A stretch of DNA of 64,000 nt from Verrucomicrobium spinosum DSM 4136 = JCM 18804 (GTDB lineage: Bacteria > Verrucomicrobiota > Verrucomicrobiia > Verrucomicrobiales > Verrucomicrobiaceae): positions 7,411,105-7,475,104 of the forward strand of contig NZ_ABIZ01000001.1 in assembly GCF_000172155.1 (NCBI RefSeq), given 5' to 3'. This document shows positions 37,136 to 44,286 of the stretch, in pieces. The notes beneath the pieces are model-generated. The model ran no database searches, had not been told where the DNA came from, and worked only from the letters and a program-made list of their open reading frames with translations. A program made the translations under genes and the position numbers. The number at the start of each line of letters is the position of its first letter. The first letter of the stretch is position 1.

Positions 37136-38191
37136 TCACACCACCCCGACTCTCGGCGCTCGAAAGGCAAACATTCCGGCAAAACTTCCGCCCTTCATGG
37201 GGCGGGCACCTCGTTGGCGGCGGGCATCAAATTGTTCACGGCGCGCCTCAAAGAACTCATCCACAAACCCCCGGCTTCCCAAGGCCACACCTAGCGTGAA
37301 GTACGTCACCCGATGACGCAGCGTCTCCGCGAGCGTCAGCTTGCCGTCTTCCTCGCGCACCTGCTCCACCACCTCGCGCTTGATCCCCTTGCGCAGCACC
37401 TGGCTGTCGGAACCGTGACCGTCCCGAACCTCCTCCCCCTGGCCAAAGAGCCATACCCGGTAGCCGGAAAGCACTCGATCCGCACTCGGGATCCGTTGTG
37501 ACCCTCCCGTCTGATTCTGCTCATGCAGCCGATGCTCATTGGTGATCGTGTACAAGGCTGACAACGCCTTGCGCCCCCCCGCCACCGCCTCCGCATAGCT
37601 GCACCACCGGTAGTCCTTGGGGTCCTGCACCAGTCCGGCCCGCACCGGGTTGAGGTCAATGTAGGCACTCATCACCGAGAGCGTAGCGAGCTCACCTTCC
37701 AGCAGCACACTGGTGAACCGCTCCTCCCAGAGAGTGCCCTTGCGATTCTCCCTCTTGTTGAACCACAGGCTGAAGCGCTGTTTGAGCTCCTTCATGAACT
37801 GGCTCACATCCCACATCCGCCCCAGGTATCTCTCCTTGAGTTCCTCGGCCGCCGCGTCATGCCCCTGGCTGCGAAAGGTTTCCAGCGTCTCCTTGAGCAG
37901 CCGCACCGCCGGCTTGGAATAGATCAGTGCCGCCTGCTTGAGCAGCCATGCATCCGAGAACTTTTCCGCCTCCGGTCGCTTCCGGACCTCCACCATGATG
38001 TGGAAGTGGTTGGACATCACGCAGTAGGACAACACCCGCACCTGGCAAAAGCCCTCATAGGCCCGCATCAACCGCACAAACTGCTCCTTCTCCTCCGGCC
38101 CGAACGCCAGCCGCCTCTCCACCACCCTGGATATGCAGTGGTAGTACGCAACCGGAACCATCTGATCGGCAAAATATCGAGGCGAGGCCAT
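37136..38191 (-). CDS. REP-associated tyrosine transposase (RAYT), copy 1, complete
   Basis: This is a 351-residue single-strand DNA transposase of the Y1/HUH type, the domesticated IS200-like family that works on REP sequences. The HUH motif is His62-x-His64 in YCVMSNHFHIMVEV. SAYIDLNPVRAGLVQDPKDY (from about 176) and WCSYAEA form the conserved C-terminal block. A basic tail carries FDARRQRGARPMKGG. The gene begins MASPRYFADQ and has a 12-base palindrome GACTGCGCAGTC at 38213-38224 in its leader, shared with RAYT copy 4. Repeats at 36987 and 38241 flank it in inverted orientation. Copy 3 at 42511 is nearly identical in protein sequence. As the only complete copies, 1 and 3 are the candidates for mobilising the repeats. 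Confidence 0.88.
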   Translation of the reverse strand: MASPRYFADQMVPVAYYHCISRVVERRLAFGPEEKEQFVRLMRAYEGFCQVRVLSYCVMSNHFHIMVEVRKRPEAEKFSDAWLLKQAALIYSKPAVRLLKETLETFRSQGHDAAAEELKERYLGRMWDVSQFMKELKQRFSLWFNKRENRKGTLWEERFTSVLLEGELATLSVMSAYIDLNPVRAGLVQDPKDYRWCSYAEAVAGGRKALSALYTITNEHRLHEQNQTGGSQRIPSADRVLSGYRVWLFGQGEEVRDGHGSDSQVLRKGIKREVVEQVREEDGKLTLAETLRHRVTYFTLGVALGSRGFVDEFFEARREQFDARRQRGARPMKGGSFAGMFAFRAPRVGVV

Positions 38192-38240
38192 GAGGTCCCC
38201 ATCGCATTAAAAGACTGCGCAGTCAACTTCCTTCTCTCGT

Positions 38241-38260
38241 AATAGCCTGTCTCTTCGTAC
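38241..38260 (+). repeat. RAYT-associated repeat upstream of RAYT copy 1
   Basis: AATAGCCTGTCTCTTCGTAC is preceded by CTCGT. The same block recurs at 55981 before RAYT copy 4 and, with small changes, at 56460 before copy 5. RAYT copy 2 sequence is cut off a few bases after it. Confidence 0.7.
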
Positions 38261-38264
38261 TCCC

Positions 38265-38732
38265 CTCCCAGAGGGTCCCCTTGCGATTCTCCCTCTTGTT
38301 GAACCACAAGCTGAAGCGCTGTTTGAGCTCCTTCATGAACTGGCTCACATCCCACATCCGCCCCAGATATCTCTCCTTGAGCTCCTCGGCCGCCGTGTCA
38401 TGCCCCTGGCTGCGAAAGGTTTCCAGCGTCTCCTTGAGCATCCGCACCGCCGGTTGGGAATAGATCAACGCCGCCTGCTTGAGCAGCCATTCATCCGAGA
38501 ACTTTTCCGCCTCCGGACGCTTCCTGACTTCCACCATGATGTGGAAGTGGTTGGACATCACGCAATAGGACAACACCCGCACCTGACAGAACCCCTCATA
38601 GGCGCGCATGAGCCGGACAAACTGCTCCTTCTCCTCCGGCCCAAACGCCAACCGCCTCTCGACCACCCGAGAAATGCAGTGGTAATAGGCAACCGGAACC
38701 ATCGGATCGGCAAAATATCGAGGCGAAGCCAT
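38265..38732 (-). pseudogene. RAYT copy 2, N-terminal half only
   Basis: It encodes the first about 155 residues of the RAYT, including the HUH pair in MSNHFHIMVEV, and then stops matching after NKRENRKGTLWEG. The loss coincides with the repeat block at 38241-38260. It is closest to copy 3 (42511-43566) and shares its leader, including the double repeat at 38783 and 38811. It belongs to a direct duplication of 43099-44503. The C-terminal half with the conserved IDLNPVRAG block is absent, so it should be inactive. Confidence 0.85.
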
Positions 38733-38782
38733 GTCCCAATACTGACAGGCCCAGCCTAAATCGTCAACTTATCTCTTTTACA

Positions 38783-38828
38783 AATAGCCTGTCTATTTGT
38801 ACTTCAGCTATTCTAGCCTGTCTAATTG
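38783..38828 (+). repeat. Double repeat behind the Imm11-like pseudogene
   Basis: AATAGCCTGTCTATT at 38783-38797 is self-complementary (AATAG/CTATT with a CCTGT loop). TTCTAGCCTGTCTAATTG follows at 38811-38828. The pair sits 22 bases past the end of the immunity gene and also upstream of RAYT copy 2. Confidence 0.7.
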
Positions 38829-38849
38829 CATTTTCTGCACATGGTGGAT

Positions 38850-39453
38850 CTAGAACAAATAAGTACCTATCCCTTCACCGTCCTCTGCTACGAATCGGAA
38901 ATTTGTGAACTTCGATTTCTCCACAAGATTCTTGAATCGCTCACTGCACAACAGAGTCCTTGATCTAGTCGTGGAAAAGTACAACAGGTCTTGCCCATCC
39001 CAGTCACTGAAATCGAACTTCCATCTTCTGAGCCCCCCCCCCCACTGACAAATCATAAAAACCCGTTTCCGGTTCAATAGGGCACGGAGTGACCAAGTCA
39101 CTCATCGAAGGAATCGCGGGCACCCCCATTTCCGGAAGCACCCATCGGTAACACGGATCTGGCAGAGCTGAAAGACCCTTGTGATCCACAGCCCTCAATT
39201 CTAGGGGGAAGTGATGGATTCCTTTCAGGCCTGACGCCAGGAACCCCCTCACGAGACGGTCACTCCAAATGGTTCCCTCCAAACAGTAAAGGTGATCTGG
39301 CCAAGCCCTCGCTCGATAGTAGACATCAATTTGGCCCGCCCCTGGAAGGTAATCCCCCATGACTTTTCCAGCCCGGTAGACATTGCCCCTCTTCATTGAG
39401 ACAAATTTCCCGCATGGGCTATTATTTAGGTATTCCATCACATAAAAGTTCAT
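38850..39453 (-). pseudogene. Imm11-like immunity gene, frameshifted copy
   Basis: This is a copy of the intact 200-residue gene at 43684-44286. The N-terminal 142 residues (MNFYVMEYLNNSPCGKF...) match. Then a run of 11 C bases (39033-39043, plus strand) in place of 10 shifts the frame, turning VGGGLRRWKFDF into VGGGAQKMEVRFQ and an early stop. The lost part includes the C-terminal SERFKNLVEKSKFTNFRFV motif. It follows a truncated toxin end (39450-39670). Either slippage at the C run or a sequencing difference can explain it. Confidence 0.8.
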
Positions 39454-39670
39454 GGCGTTGCGAAATTGAAAGTTCTAGTGCTGCCGTCTTTAGTTACGAA
39501 AGTGTATCCCGTTCCCGATCTAATTTCATCCAATTTCGATCGGATTTGCGATTCAGTTGCTTCCGGAAATTGTCGAAAGAAATCTCGCCAAACTTGATTA
39601 AAACATCCGCCGCGAGCGATGTCTTTGCCGTTGTGCCAAGAGTCGTGGATGCGTTTATCAACAATCCTGC
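39450..39670 (-). pseudogene. Truncated AHH toxin tip (last 73 codons)
   Basis: It is identical in reading to the C-terminus of the orphan toxin at 44283: IHDSWHNGKDIARGG, FNQVWRDFFRQFPEAT, then TKDGSTRTFNFATP. The HH pair that starts the domain is lost. The break at 39670 is at the first base before the repeat TGCCATTCTAGCCTGTC. It overlaps the start of the immunity copy by ATGA, as in the intact pair. Confidence 0.8.
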
Positions 39671-39699
39671 TGCCATTCTAGCCTGTCTATTTGTACTTC
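39671..39699 (+). repeat. RAYT-associated repeat at a toxin truncation point
   Basis: TGCCATTCTAGCCTGTC followed by TATTTGTACTTC. It cuts the duplicated toxin tip on one side and lies 64 bases past the stop of the membrane-protein gene on the other. Confidence 0.75.
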
Positions 39700-39762
39700 A
39701 TGCAGAGAAGTATATTTGTATATTTCCAAAACTGAGTGCACACACATTAATCGGACGATGCA

Positions 39763-40536
39763 CTAGCTCATCTCTTTGCGCTTACGATAGGTTTTCCATG
39801 CTAAGAATGCACCAGCGACCGAAAACGCAGACCAAAACAAAATTGCGCGATGCCGACGATTGACAACTTCTTTGATACTAATTTTTGAAGCAGGTTCCGA
39901 GATTGCGACAGGAGGTAGTCGTCCCGCTCCAGTCAGATCTTCTTGTTTCGCATTCTGGTGGCTGGAATTTGAAACTGCACCAGACACAATTTGACCAGCA
40001 ACGTTACCCTTGTGATCCAAGATCAAAGATCCGGGGTTCGTTTGCATTTCTGAGGCATGCCTGGTGTTCGGTTGAATCCACATGCCAGAATGTGGAAGCT
40101 GTTGTTGCGCACGATTGAAAATCTCTTCAATGCTCTGCTCTGTCCTCCATTCAAGTGAGAACCTGCTATTCTTGAACCATATCACATATCGGCCATCCTC
40201 ATCACTTCTATCTTCTCTTATGCTATTGTTTGAAACACAAACAACGAGCCCCTTTTCTTCATCTTTCGGCCCATTTAGACCGAATAGAGTGTAGCGATCC
40301 GGAAGGGATCCTCTCACTTTCATCTCTAAGGCATCTCGACTAAAAAACCTTCCCTTAAAATCATCCCACGAATCCGCGATTTCGCCGCCATTATATTTGG
40401 CGTAATATTCAAGCGCTGATCTTATGACTCCAGCTGAAGCGCTTGCGGGAGTGTCAATAACCACTCCCTGCAGTGGTCCGATTAAAACGCAAATCGCACC
40501 TAGTATCACCAACGGGCATCTAAGATTGTTCAGCAT
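39763..40536 (-). CDS. Small membrane-anchored protein of unknown function
   Basis: Start ATG 40536 (a TTG at 40545 is possible) gives 257 residues. An N-terminal hydrophobic segment (CPLVILGAICVLIGPLQG) looks like a signal or first anchor. The middle is a soluble domain with YYAKYNGGEIADSWDDFKG and YTLFGLNGPKDEEKGLVVC. A C-terminal membrane helix (AILFWSAFSVAGAFLAW) ends in the basic tail KTYRKRKEMS. The layout resembles the gene at 50356-50987 though the sequences differ. It is AT-richer than the host genes and lies between two TAGCCTGTC repeats, so it is probably acquired. A membrane immunity protein is a possible role; nothing proves it. Confidence 0.6.
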   Translation of the reverse strand: MLNNLRCPLVILGAICVLIGPLQGVVIDTPASASAGVIRSALEYYAKYNGGEIADSWDDFKGRFFSRDALEMKVRGSLPDRYTLFGLNGPKDEEKGLVVCVSNNSIREDRSDEDGRYVIWFKNSRFSLEWRTEQSIEEIFNRAQQQLPHSGMWIQPNTRHASEMQTNPGSLILDHKGNVAGQIVSGAVSNSSHQNAKQEDLTGAGRLPPVAISEPASKISIKEVVNRRHRAILFWSAFSVAGAFLAWKTYRKRKEMS

Positions 40537-40590
40537 ATCGTTCAATCTCTTACTGTAATTCTCGACTATTCCAACTCGGCAATGCGAAAA

Positions 40591-40895
40591 GACAGGCTAC
40601 ACTCAAGCCTCCTTTGATTTGAAGGAGGCGATCAAGTCTGGGAGCCAGCCGCCCAGGAGAACGCCCAACTGGCGAAGACAAAGGGCGTCAACCTTGGACC
40701 TGGACTGGCTGAGCGCGGAGTTGCGACGGGAGGGGGCGCGGCCAAAGAGGATGCGGTGGACGCCTGGAAAGAAAGGGGTGGATGGACGCATTTAAAGTAA
40801 TACATCGAACCCGTTGAAAGTAAACTAGCGCGTCGCGCAAACTTGTCCCAAACCACCCTAAAGTCGGTGCCATTCTAGCCTGTCTTGTTGCACTC
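40591..40895. mobile_element. Short element with inverted repeat ends and a transposase N-terminal fragment
   Basis: GACAGGCTACACTC (40591-40604) and TGCCATTCTAGCCTGTC plus TTGTTGCACTC (40868-40895) are inverted relative to each other and enclose about 260 bases. The inside matches the inside of 50052-50320. It carries only the first about 50 codons of an IS4-type transposase, so it would need a transposase in trans. Confidence 0.6.
40605..40791 (-). pseudogene. IS4-type transposase, N-terminal fragment
   Basis: MRPSTPFFPGVHRILFGR, NSALSQSRSKVDALCLRQLG and LGGWLPDLI match the usual beginning of one IS4-group transposase. The piece at 50075-50216 has the same protein with conservative changes (MRTSTPFFPGIHRILFGRK), so the reading frame was kept for some time after the two diverged. 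The rest of the gene is missing, cut at the repeat at 40591. Confidence 0.6.
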
Positions 40896-40961
40896 AAAAT
40901 TATTCGCAAGCAGCGCAGCAATTTCCGCATTAGTGGCTCGAACGATGCTCGCAAATTTCAA

Positions 40962-41639
40962 CTAGCCTATGCGTCTAAGCAGTGGTTTTTCGAACTCTTC
41001 ATTTCCTTTCAATGCCGGATAGCCATCAGTCTCAATCATCCGTCTCATCCATGCATCGAGATCCTCATCATCTTCGCCTCCGTCCATCTGAGCGTCTTGA
41101 AAATAGGCTGTCGATTCCTCATGAGACACATACATAACACGCCATTTCTGGTCCTTTGTGCTCTGCCGAAGAGCCAAATAGTCACCTGCACCCCACACCT
41201 CAGCGAACCTAATTAACCTCACTGCCGCGCTTTTATTGTCGTGCCAATCGCGATGCTCCTCTTCGACGAGAATAATGCTCTGCGGATGAAGGAGATAGAA
41301 CATATTTCGCCAAGTAAGCACTGCCGTCTCGACCTTCGAGTAGAAGAGGAGGAACCACTCTGGCAATACGATATTCCAACGCTTCTCAAGAATCGAAGCG
41401 TCTCCGCACCCCCAACGCACCATGTGCTTCACCGAAATGTCATAGGTTGGCCCATCTAAAGGATTGTACTTTCCAGGCTCATCTTCAGACAGCAGGCGCA
41501 TACTGTCTTGCCAATCTTGATCCGGAAATGCTTCCTCGAAGCTGCTTTGATAGTCCCTCAACCATCTACGATACACTGACGAGGTGCGATATGTCCGCTG
41601 TTCGCGAGAATCCTCAAGGAGTAGATTTACTGCGTTCAT
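40962..41639 (-). CDS. SUKH-like (SMI1/KNR4) immunity protein
   Basis: This 225-residue protein is homologous to the gene at 56513-57226. Shared blocks are KHMVRWGCGDASILEKRWNI / KWGRADFSIFRKRWGV, PEWFLLFYSKVETAVL / PEWMEEFYSKVTCALL and VRLIRFAE-GDYLALRQ / YRLIRFADG-FSLRQ. Also shared are the ending DGYPALKGNEEFE / DGHPLMIGNEEFE. Order and pattern (helix, LP-E-F, I-F-D/G-L) resemble the SUKH superfamily, whose members bind and block nuclease toxins. It lies 12 bases behind a decayed toxin tip that itself resembles the tip of the 57227-64000 protein, so this is a second toxin/immunity pair whose toxin is dead. A repeat follows its 3' end at 40868. Confidence 0.6.
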   Translation of the reverse strand: MNAVNLLLEDSREQRTYRTSSVYRRWLRDYQSSFEEAFPDQDWQDSMRLLSEDEPGKYNPLDGPTYDISVKHMVRWGCGDASILEKRWNIVLPEWFLLFYSKVETAVLTWRNMFYLLHPQSIILVEEEHRDWHDNKSAAVRLIRFAEVWGAGDYLALRQSTKDQKWRVMYVSHEESTAYFQDAQMDGGEDDEDLDAWMRRMIETDGYPALKGNEEFEKPLLRRIG

Positions 41640-41651
41640 ATGATAGCGTTG

Positions 41652-42431
41652 TCAGAGCGTAAATCCACCACCAATCAGTCCGGAGGGCATAAAATCACCT
41701 TCTTTATACGAATCATACAGGGCTCCATTGAGCCCCTGAACTTTCTCGGGAAGGCGGACTCTAGTTCTCACAGAACTGCCCCTATGTTTAAATTCCACAA
41801 CAAGTTCCACCACACCTGCCGTTGATGTCAACAAGATATCTTCGACCGAAGCCTCAATGACAGCTTTAATTCGATTGAACGGACCTTCCACTTCATAAAG
41901 CTTCCACGACATCCCAATAAAGATCGGGTTACCATCGCTCAGAATGTGACACTCCTGGCCATTCAATGGCGGCGCCCCCCCCAACTCAGCTCATTTCTGG
42001 GTCTTCGAGAGTTCCCGTGGGATTTTATGTGGGACTGGAAGGCCAGCATTCTTTGTGAAACCCGATAATTGCAGGCTTGCGTCGGGTTTTGCAGAGAGTG
42101 CTGGTGCGGTGCGGAGCGCAACAGGAGCCAGACTGGGCGCATCTTTGATCGTTTGAGTTGTACTTGCCTGTGTCCGAACGTTTTCCACGGCTGATCGCGC
42201 CTCGAAACCCCAAGAAATCCCACGCTATTCTACGAAGAGCCTCATTTCTCCGATAGCCTTCAACAATACCTTGAAGGTCAGTTTTCGATATGCCTGTTTC
42301 ATCCGCAATTGCCTGCAATGGGTCTGAAACGGCAAGAATTGCTGATATTGAGGTAATAACCGGAGCAAGATTTCTAAAAGCAGACGATGCCACATTCTTC
42401 CCAGTCGCATCTCTGGCACGGAAATGCGCAA
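41652..42431 (-). pseudogene. Decayed toxin C-terminal cassette, related to the 2257-residue protein
   Basis: In reading order, ITSISAILAVSDPLQAIADE matches the region before the end of the 57227-64000 protein (FSLGIYLQALNAVSAAEDP). A frame change near 42170-42190 leads to KDAPSLAPVALRTAPALS. An in-frame TGA at about 41990 follows. The end piece GGAPPLNGQECHILSDGNPIFIG ... YDSYKEGDFMPSG aligns with PPTGGVLQVVLDDGQLLYIG ... NNFQKGDLIPYAG. A C8 run lies at the junction. The 5' side is cut by RAYT copy 3 (repeat at 42432). There is no secretion part. The downstream SUKH-like gene is intact, leaving an orphan immunity gene. Confidence 0.7.
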
Positions 42432-42446
42432 AGACTGGCTATACGC
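42432..42446 (-). repeat. RAYT-associated repeat variant, gene-distal end of RAYT copy 3
   Basis: AGACTGGCTATACGC is the inverted core with one change. It is the equivalent of 36987 for RAYT copy 1 and separates the RAYT element from the decayed toxin. Confidence 0.6.
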
Positions 42447-42510
42447 AAACTCCTTGGGCCCTATTTCCGTATGCACCAGCCCCCCTGCTTCGCAGCACCC
42501 CTTATCGCCC

Positions 42511-43566
42511 TCACACCACCCCGACTCTCGGCGCTCGAAAGGCAAACATTCCGGCAAAACTCCCGCCCTTCATGGGGCGGGCACCTCGTTGGCGGCGGGC
42601 ATCAAACTGCTCCCGCCGCGACTCAAAGAATTCATCCACAAACCCCCGGCTTCCCAAGGCCACACCTAGCGTGAAGTACGTCACCCGATGACGCAGCGTC
42701 TCCGCGAGGGTCAGCTTGCCGTCTTCCGTGAGTACCTGCTCCACCAGCTCGCGCTTGATCCCCTTGCGCAGCACCTGGCTGTCCGGACCGTGACCGTCTC
42801 GAACCTCCTCCCCCTGGCCAAAGAGCCATACCCGGTAGCCGGAAAGCACTCGATCCGCAATCGGGATCCGTTGTGACCCTCCTGTCTGATTCTGCTCATG
42901 CAGCCGATGCTCATTGGTGATCGTGTACAAGGCTGACAACGCTTTGCGTCCCCCCGCCACCGCCTCCGCATAGCTGCACCACCGATAGTCTTTGGGATCC
43001 TGCACCAGTCCCGCCCGCACCGGGTTAAGATCAATGTACGCACTCATCACCGAGAGCGTCGCCAGCTCCCCTTCCAGCAGTACACTGGTGAAGCGCTCCT
43101 CCCAGAGGGTCCCCTTGCGATTCTCCCTCTTGTTGAACCACAAGCTGAAGCGCTGTTTGAGCTCCTTCATGAACTGGCTCACATCCCACATCCGGCCCAG
43201 GTATTTTTCCTTGAGTTCCTCCGCCGCCCTGTCATGCCCCTGGCTGCGAAAGGTTTCCAGCGTCTCCTTGAGCATCCGCACCGCCGGTTGGGAATAGATC
43301 AACGCCGCCTGCTTGAGCAGCCATGCATCCGAATACACCGCCCCTTCAGGCCGCTTCCTGACTTCCACCATGATGTGGAAGTGGTTGGACATCACACAAT
43401 AGGACAACACCCGCACCTGGCAGAACCCCTCATAGGCCCGCATCAAGCGCACAAACTGCTCCTTCTCCTCCGGCCCAAACGCCAACCGCCTCTCCACCAC
43501 CCGAGAAATGCAGTGGTAAAACGCGACCGGAACCAGCGGATCGGCAAAATATCGAGGCGAAGCCAT
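42511..43566 (-). CDS. REP-associated tyrosine transposase (RAYT), copy 3, complete
   Basis: This is a 351-residue HUH/Y1 transposase, nearly the same as copy 1. It has MSNHFHIMVEV with His62 and His64, SAYIDLNPVRAGLVQDPKDY and the tail FDARRQRGARPMKGG. Differences are scattered (KRPEGAVYSDAW against KRPEAEKFSDAW; VLTEDGKLTL against VREEDGKLTL). Its leader differs from that of copies 1, 4 and 5 and matches copy 2. It is bracketed by inverted repeats at 42432 and 43617/43645. It sits between a dead toxin tip and an intact Imm11-like gene, so it separates two toxin/immunity modules. Confidence 0.88.
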   Translation of the reverse strand: MASPRYFADPLVPVAFYHCISRVVERRLAFGPEEKEQFVRLMRAYEGFCQVRVLSYCVMSNHFHIMVEVRKRPEGAVYSDAWLLKQAALIYSQPAVRMLKETLETFRSQGHDRAAEELKEKYLGRMWDVSQFMKELKQRFSLWFNKRENRKGTLWEERFTSVLLEGELATLSVMSAYIDLNPVRAGLVQDPKDYRWCSYAEAVAGGRKALSALYTITNEHRLHEQNQTGGSQRIPIADRVLSGYRVWLFGQGEEVRDGHGPDSQVLRKGIKRELVEQVLTEDGKLTLAETLRHRVTYFTLGVALGSRGFVDEFFESRREQFDARRQRGARPMKGGSFAGMFAFRAPRVGVV

Positions 43567-43616
43567 GTCCCAATACTGACAGGCCCAGCCTAAATCGTCA
43601 ACTTATCTCTTTTACA

Positions 43617-43662
43617 AATAGCCTGTCTATTTGTACTTCAGCTATTCTAGCCTGTCTAATTG
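43617..43662 (+). repeat. Double repeat behind the intact Imm11-like gene
   Basis: AATAGCCTGTCTATT (43617-43631, self-complementary ends) and TTCTAGCCTGTCTAATTG (43645-43662). It lies 22 bases past the stop of the immunity gene and upstream of RAYT copy 3, identical to 38783-38828. Confidence 0.7.
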
Positions 43663-43683
43663 CATTTTCTGCACATGGTGGAT

Positions 43684-44286
43684 CTAGAACAAATAAGTAC
43701 CTATCCCTTCACCGTCCTCTGCTACGAATCGGAAATTTGTGAACTTCGATTTCTCCACAAGATTCTTGAATCGCTCACTGCACAACAGAGTCCTTGATCT
43801 AGTCGTGGAAAAGTACAACAGGTCTTGCCCATCCCAGTCACTGAAATCGAACTTCCATCTTCTGAGCCCCCCCCCCACTGACAAATCATAAAAACCCGTT
43901 TCCGGTTCAATAGGGCACGGAGTGACCAAGTCACTCATCGAAGGAATCGCGGGCACCCCCATTTCCGGAAGCACCCATCGGTAACACGGATCTGGCAGAG
44001 CTGAAAGACCCTTGTGATCCACAGCCCTCAATTCTAGGGGGAAGTGATGGATTCCTTTCAGGCCTGACGCCAGGAACCCCCTCACGAGACGGTCACTCCA
44101 AATGGTTCCCTCCAAACAGTAAAGGTGATCTGGCCAAGCCCTCGCTCGATAGTAGACATCAATTTGGCCCGCCCCTGGAAGGTAATCCCCCATGACTTTT
44201 CCAGCCCGGTAGACATTGCCCCTCTTCATTGAGACAAATTTCCCGCATGGGCTATTATTTAGGTATTCCATCACATAAAAGTTCAT
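43684..44286 (-). CDS. Imm11-like immunity protein (MXAN_0049/DUF1629 type)
   Basis: This is a 200-residue protein with no signal or membrane segment, so cytosolic. It begins MNFYVMEYLNNSPCGKF and ends LLCSERFKNLVEKSKFTNFRFV, a pattern like the Imm11/DUF1629 family, where a C-terminal S-x-x-F/L-x-x-L-x ... F-x-P/V block is conserved. Its start overlaps the stop of the orphan AHH toxin by ATGA, so it is the cognate immunity gene by position. A run of exactly 10 C bases (43867-43876) encodes VGGG; the copy at 38850 has 11 and is broken, so the gene may switch by slippage. The intact copy should protect against the 44283-48007 toxin, and perhaps against related strains. Confidence 0.6.
   Translation of the reverse strand: MNFYVMEYLNNSPCGKFVSMKRGNVYRAGKVMGDYLPGAGQIDVYYRARAWPDHLYCLEGTIWSDRLVRGFLASGLKGIHHFPLELRAVDHKGLSALPDPCYRWVLPEMGVPAIPSMSDLVTPCPIEPETGFYDLSVGGGLRRWKFDFSDWDGQDLLYFSTTRSRTLLCSERFKNLVEKSKFTNFRFVAEDGEGIGTYLF

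Larger units (their letters stand above)
38265..39670. repeat. Direct duplication of 43099-44503
   Basis: About 1.4 kb carrying the RAYT N-terminal half, leader, double repeat, Imm11-like gene and the last 73 codons of an AHH toxin matches 43099-44503. From the RAYT leader on it looks identical by eye, apart from C11 versus C10 in the immunity gene. The match ends at 39670 exactly where a TGCCATTCTAGCC repeat starts. Confidence 0.8.
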
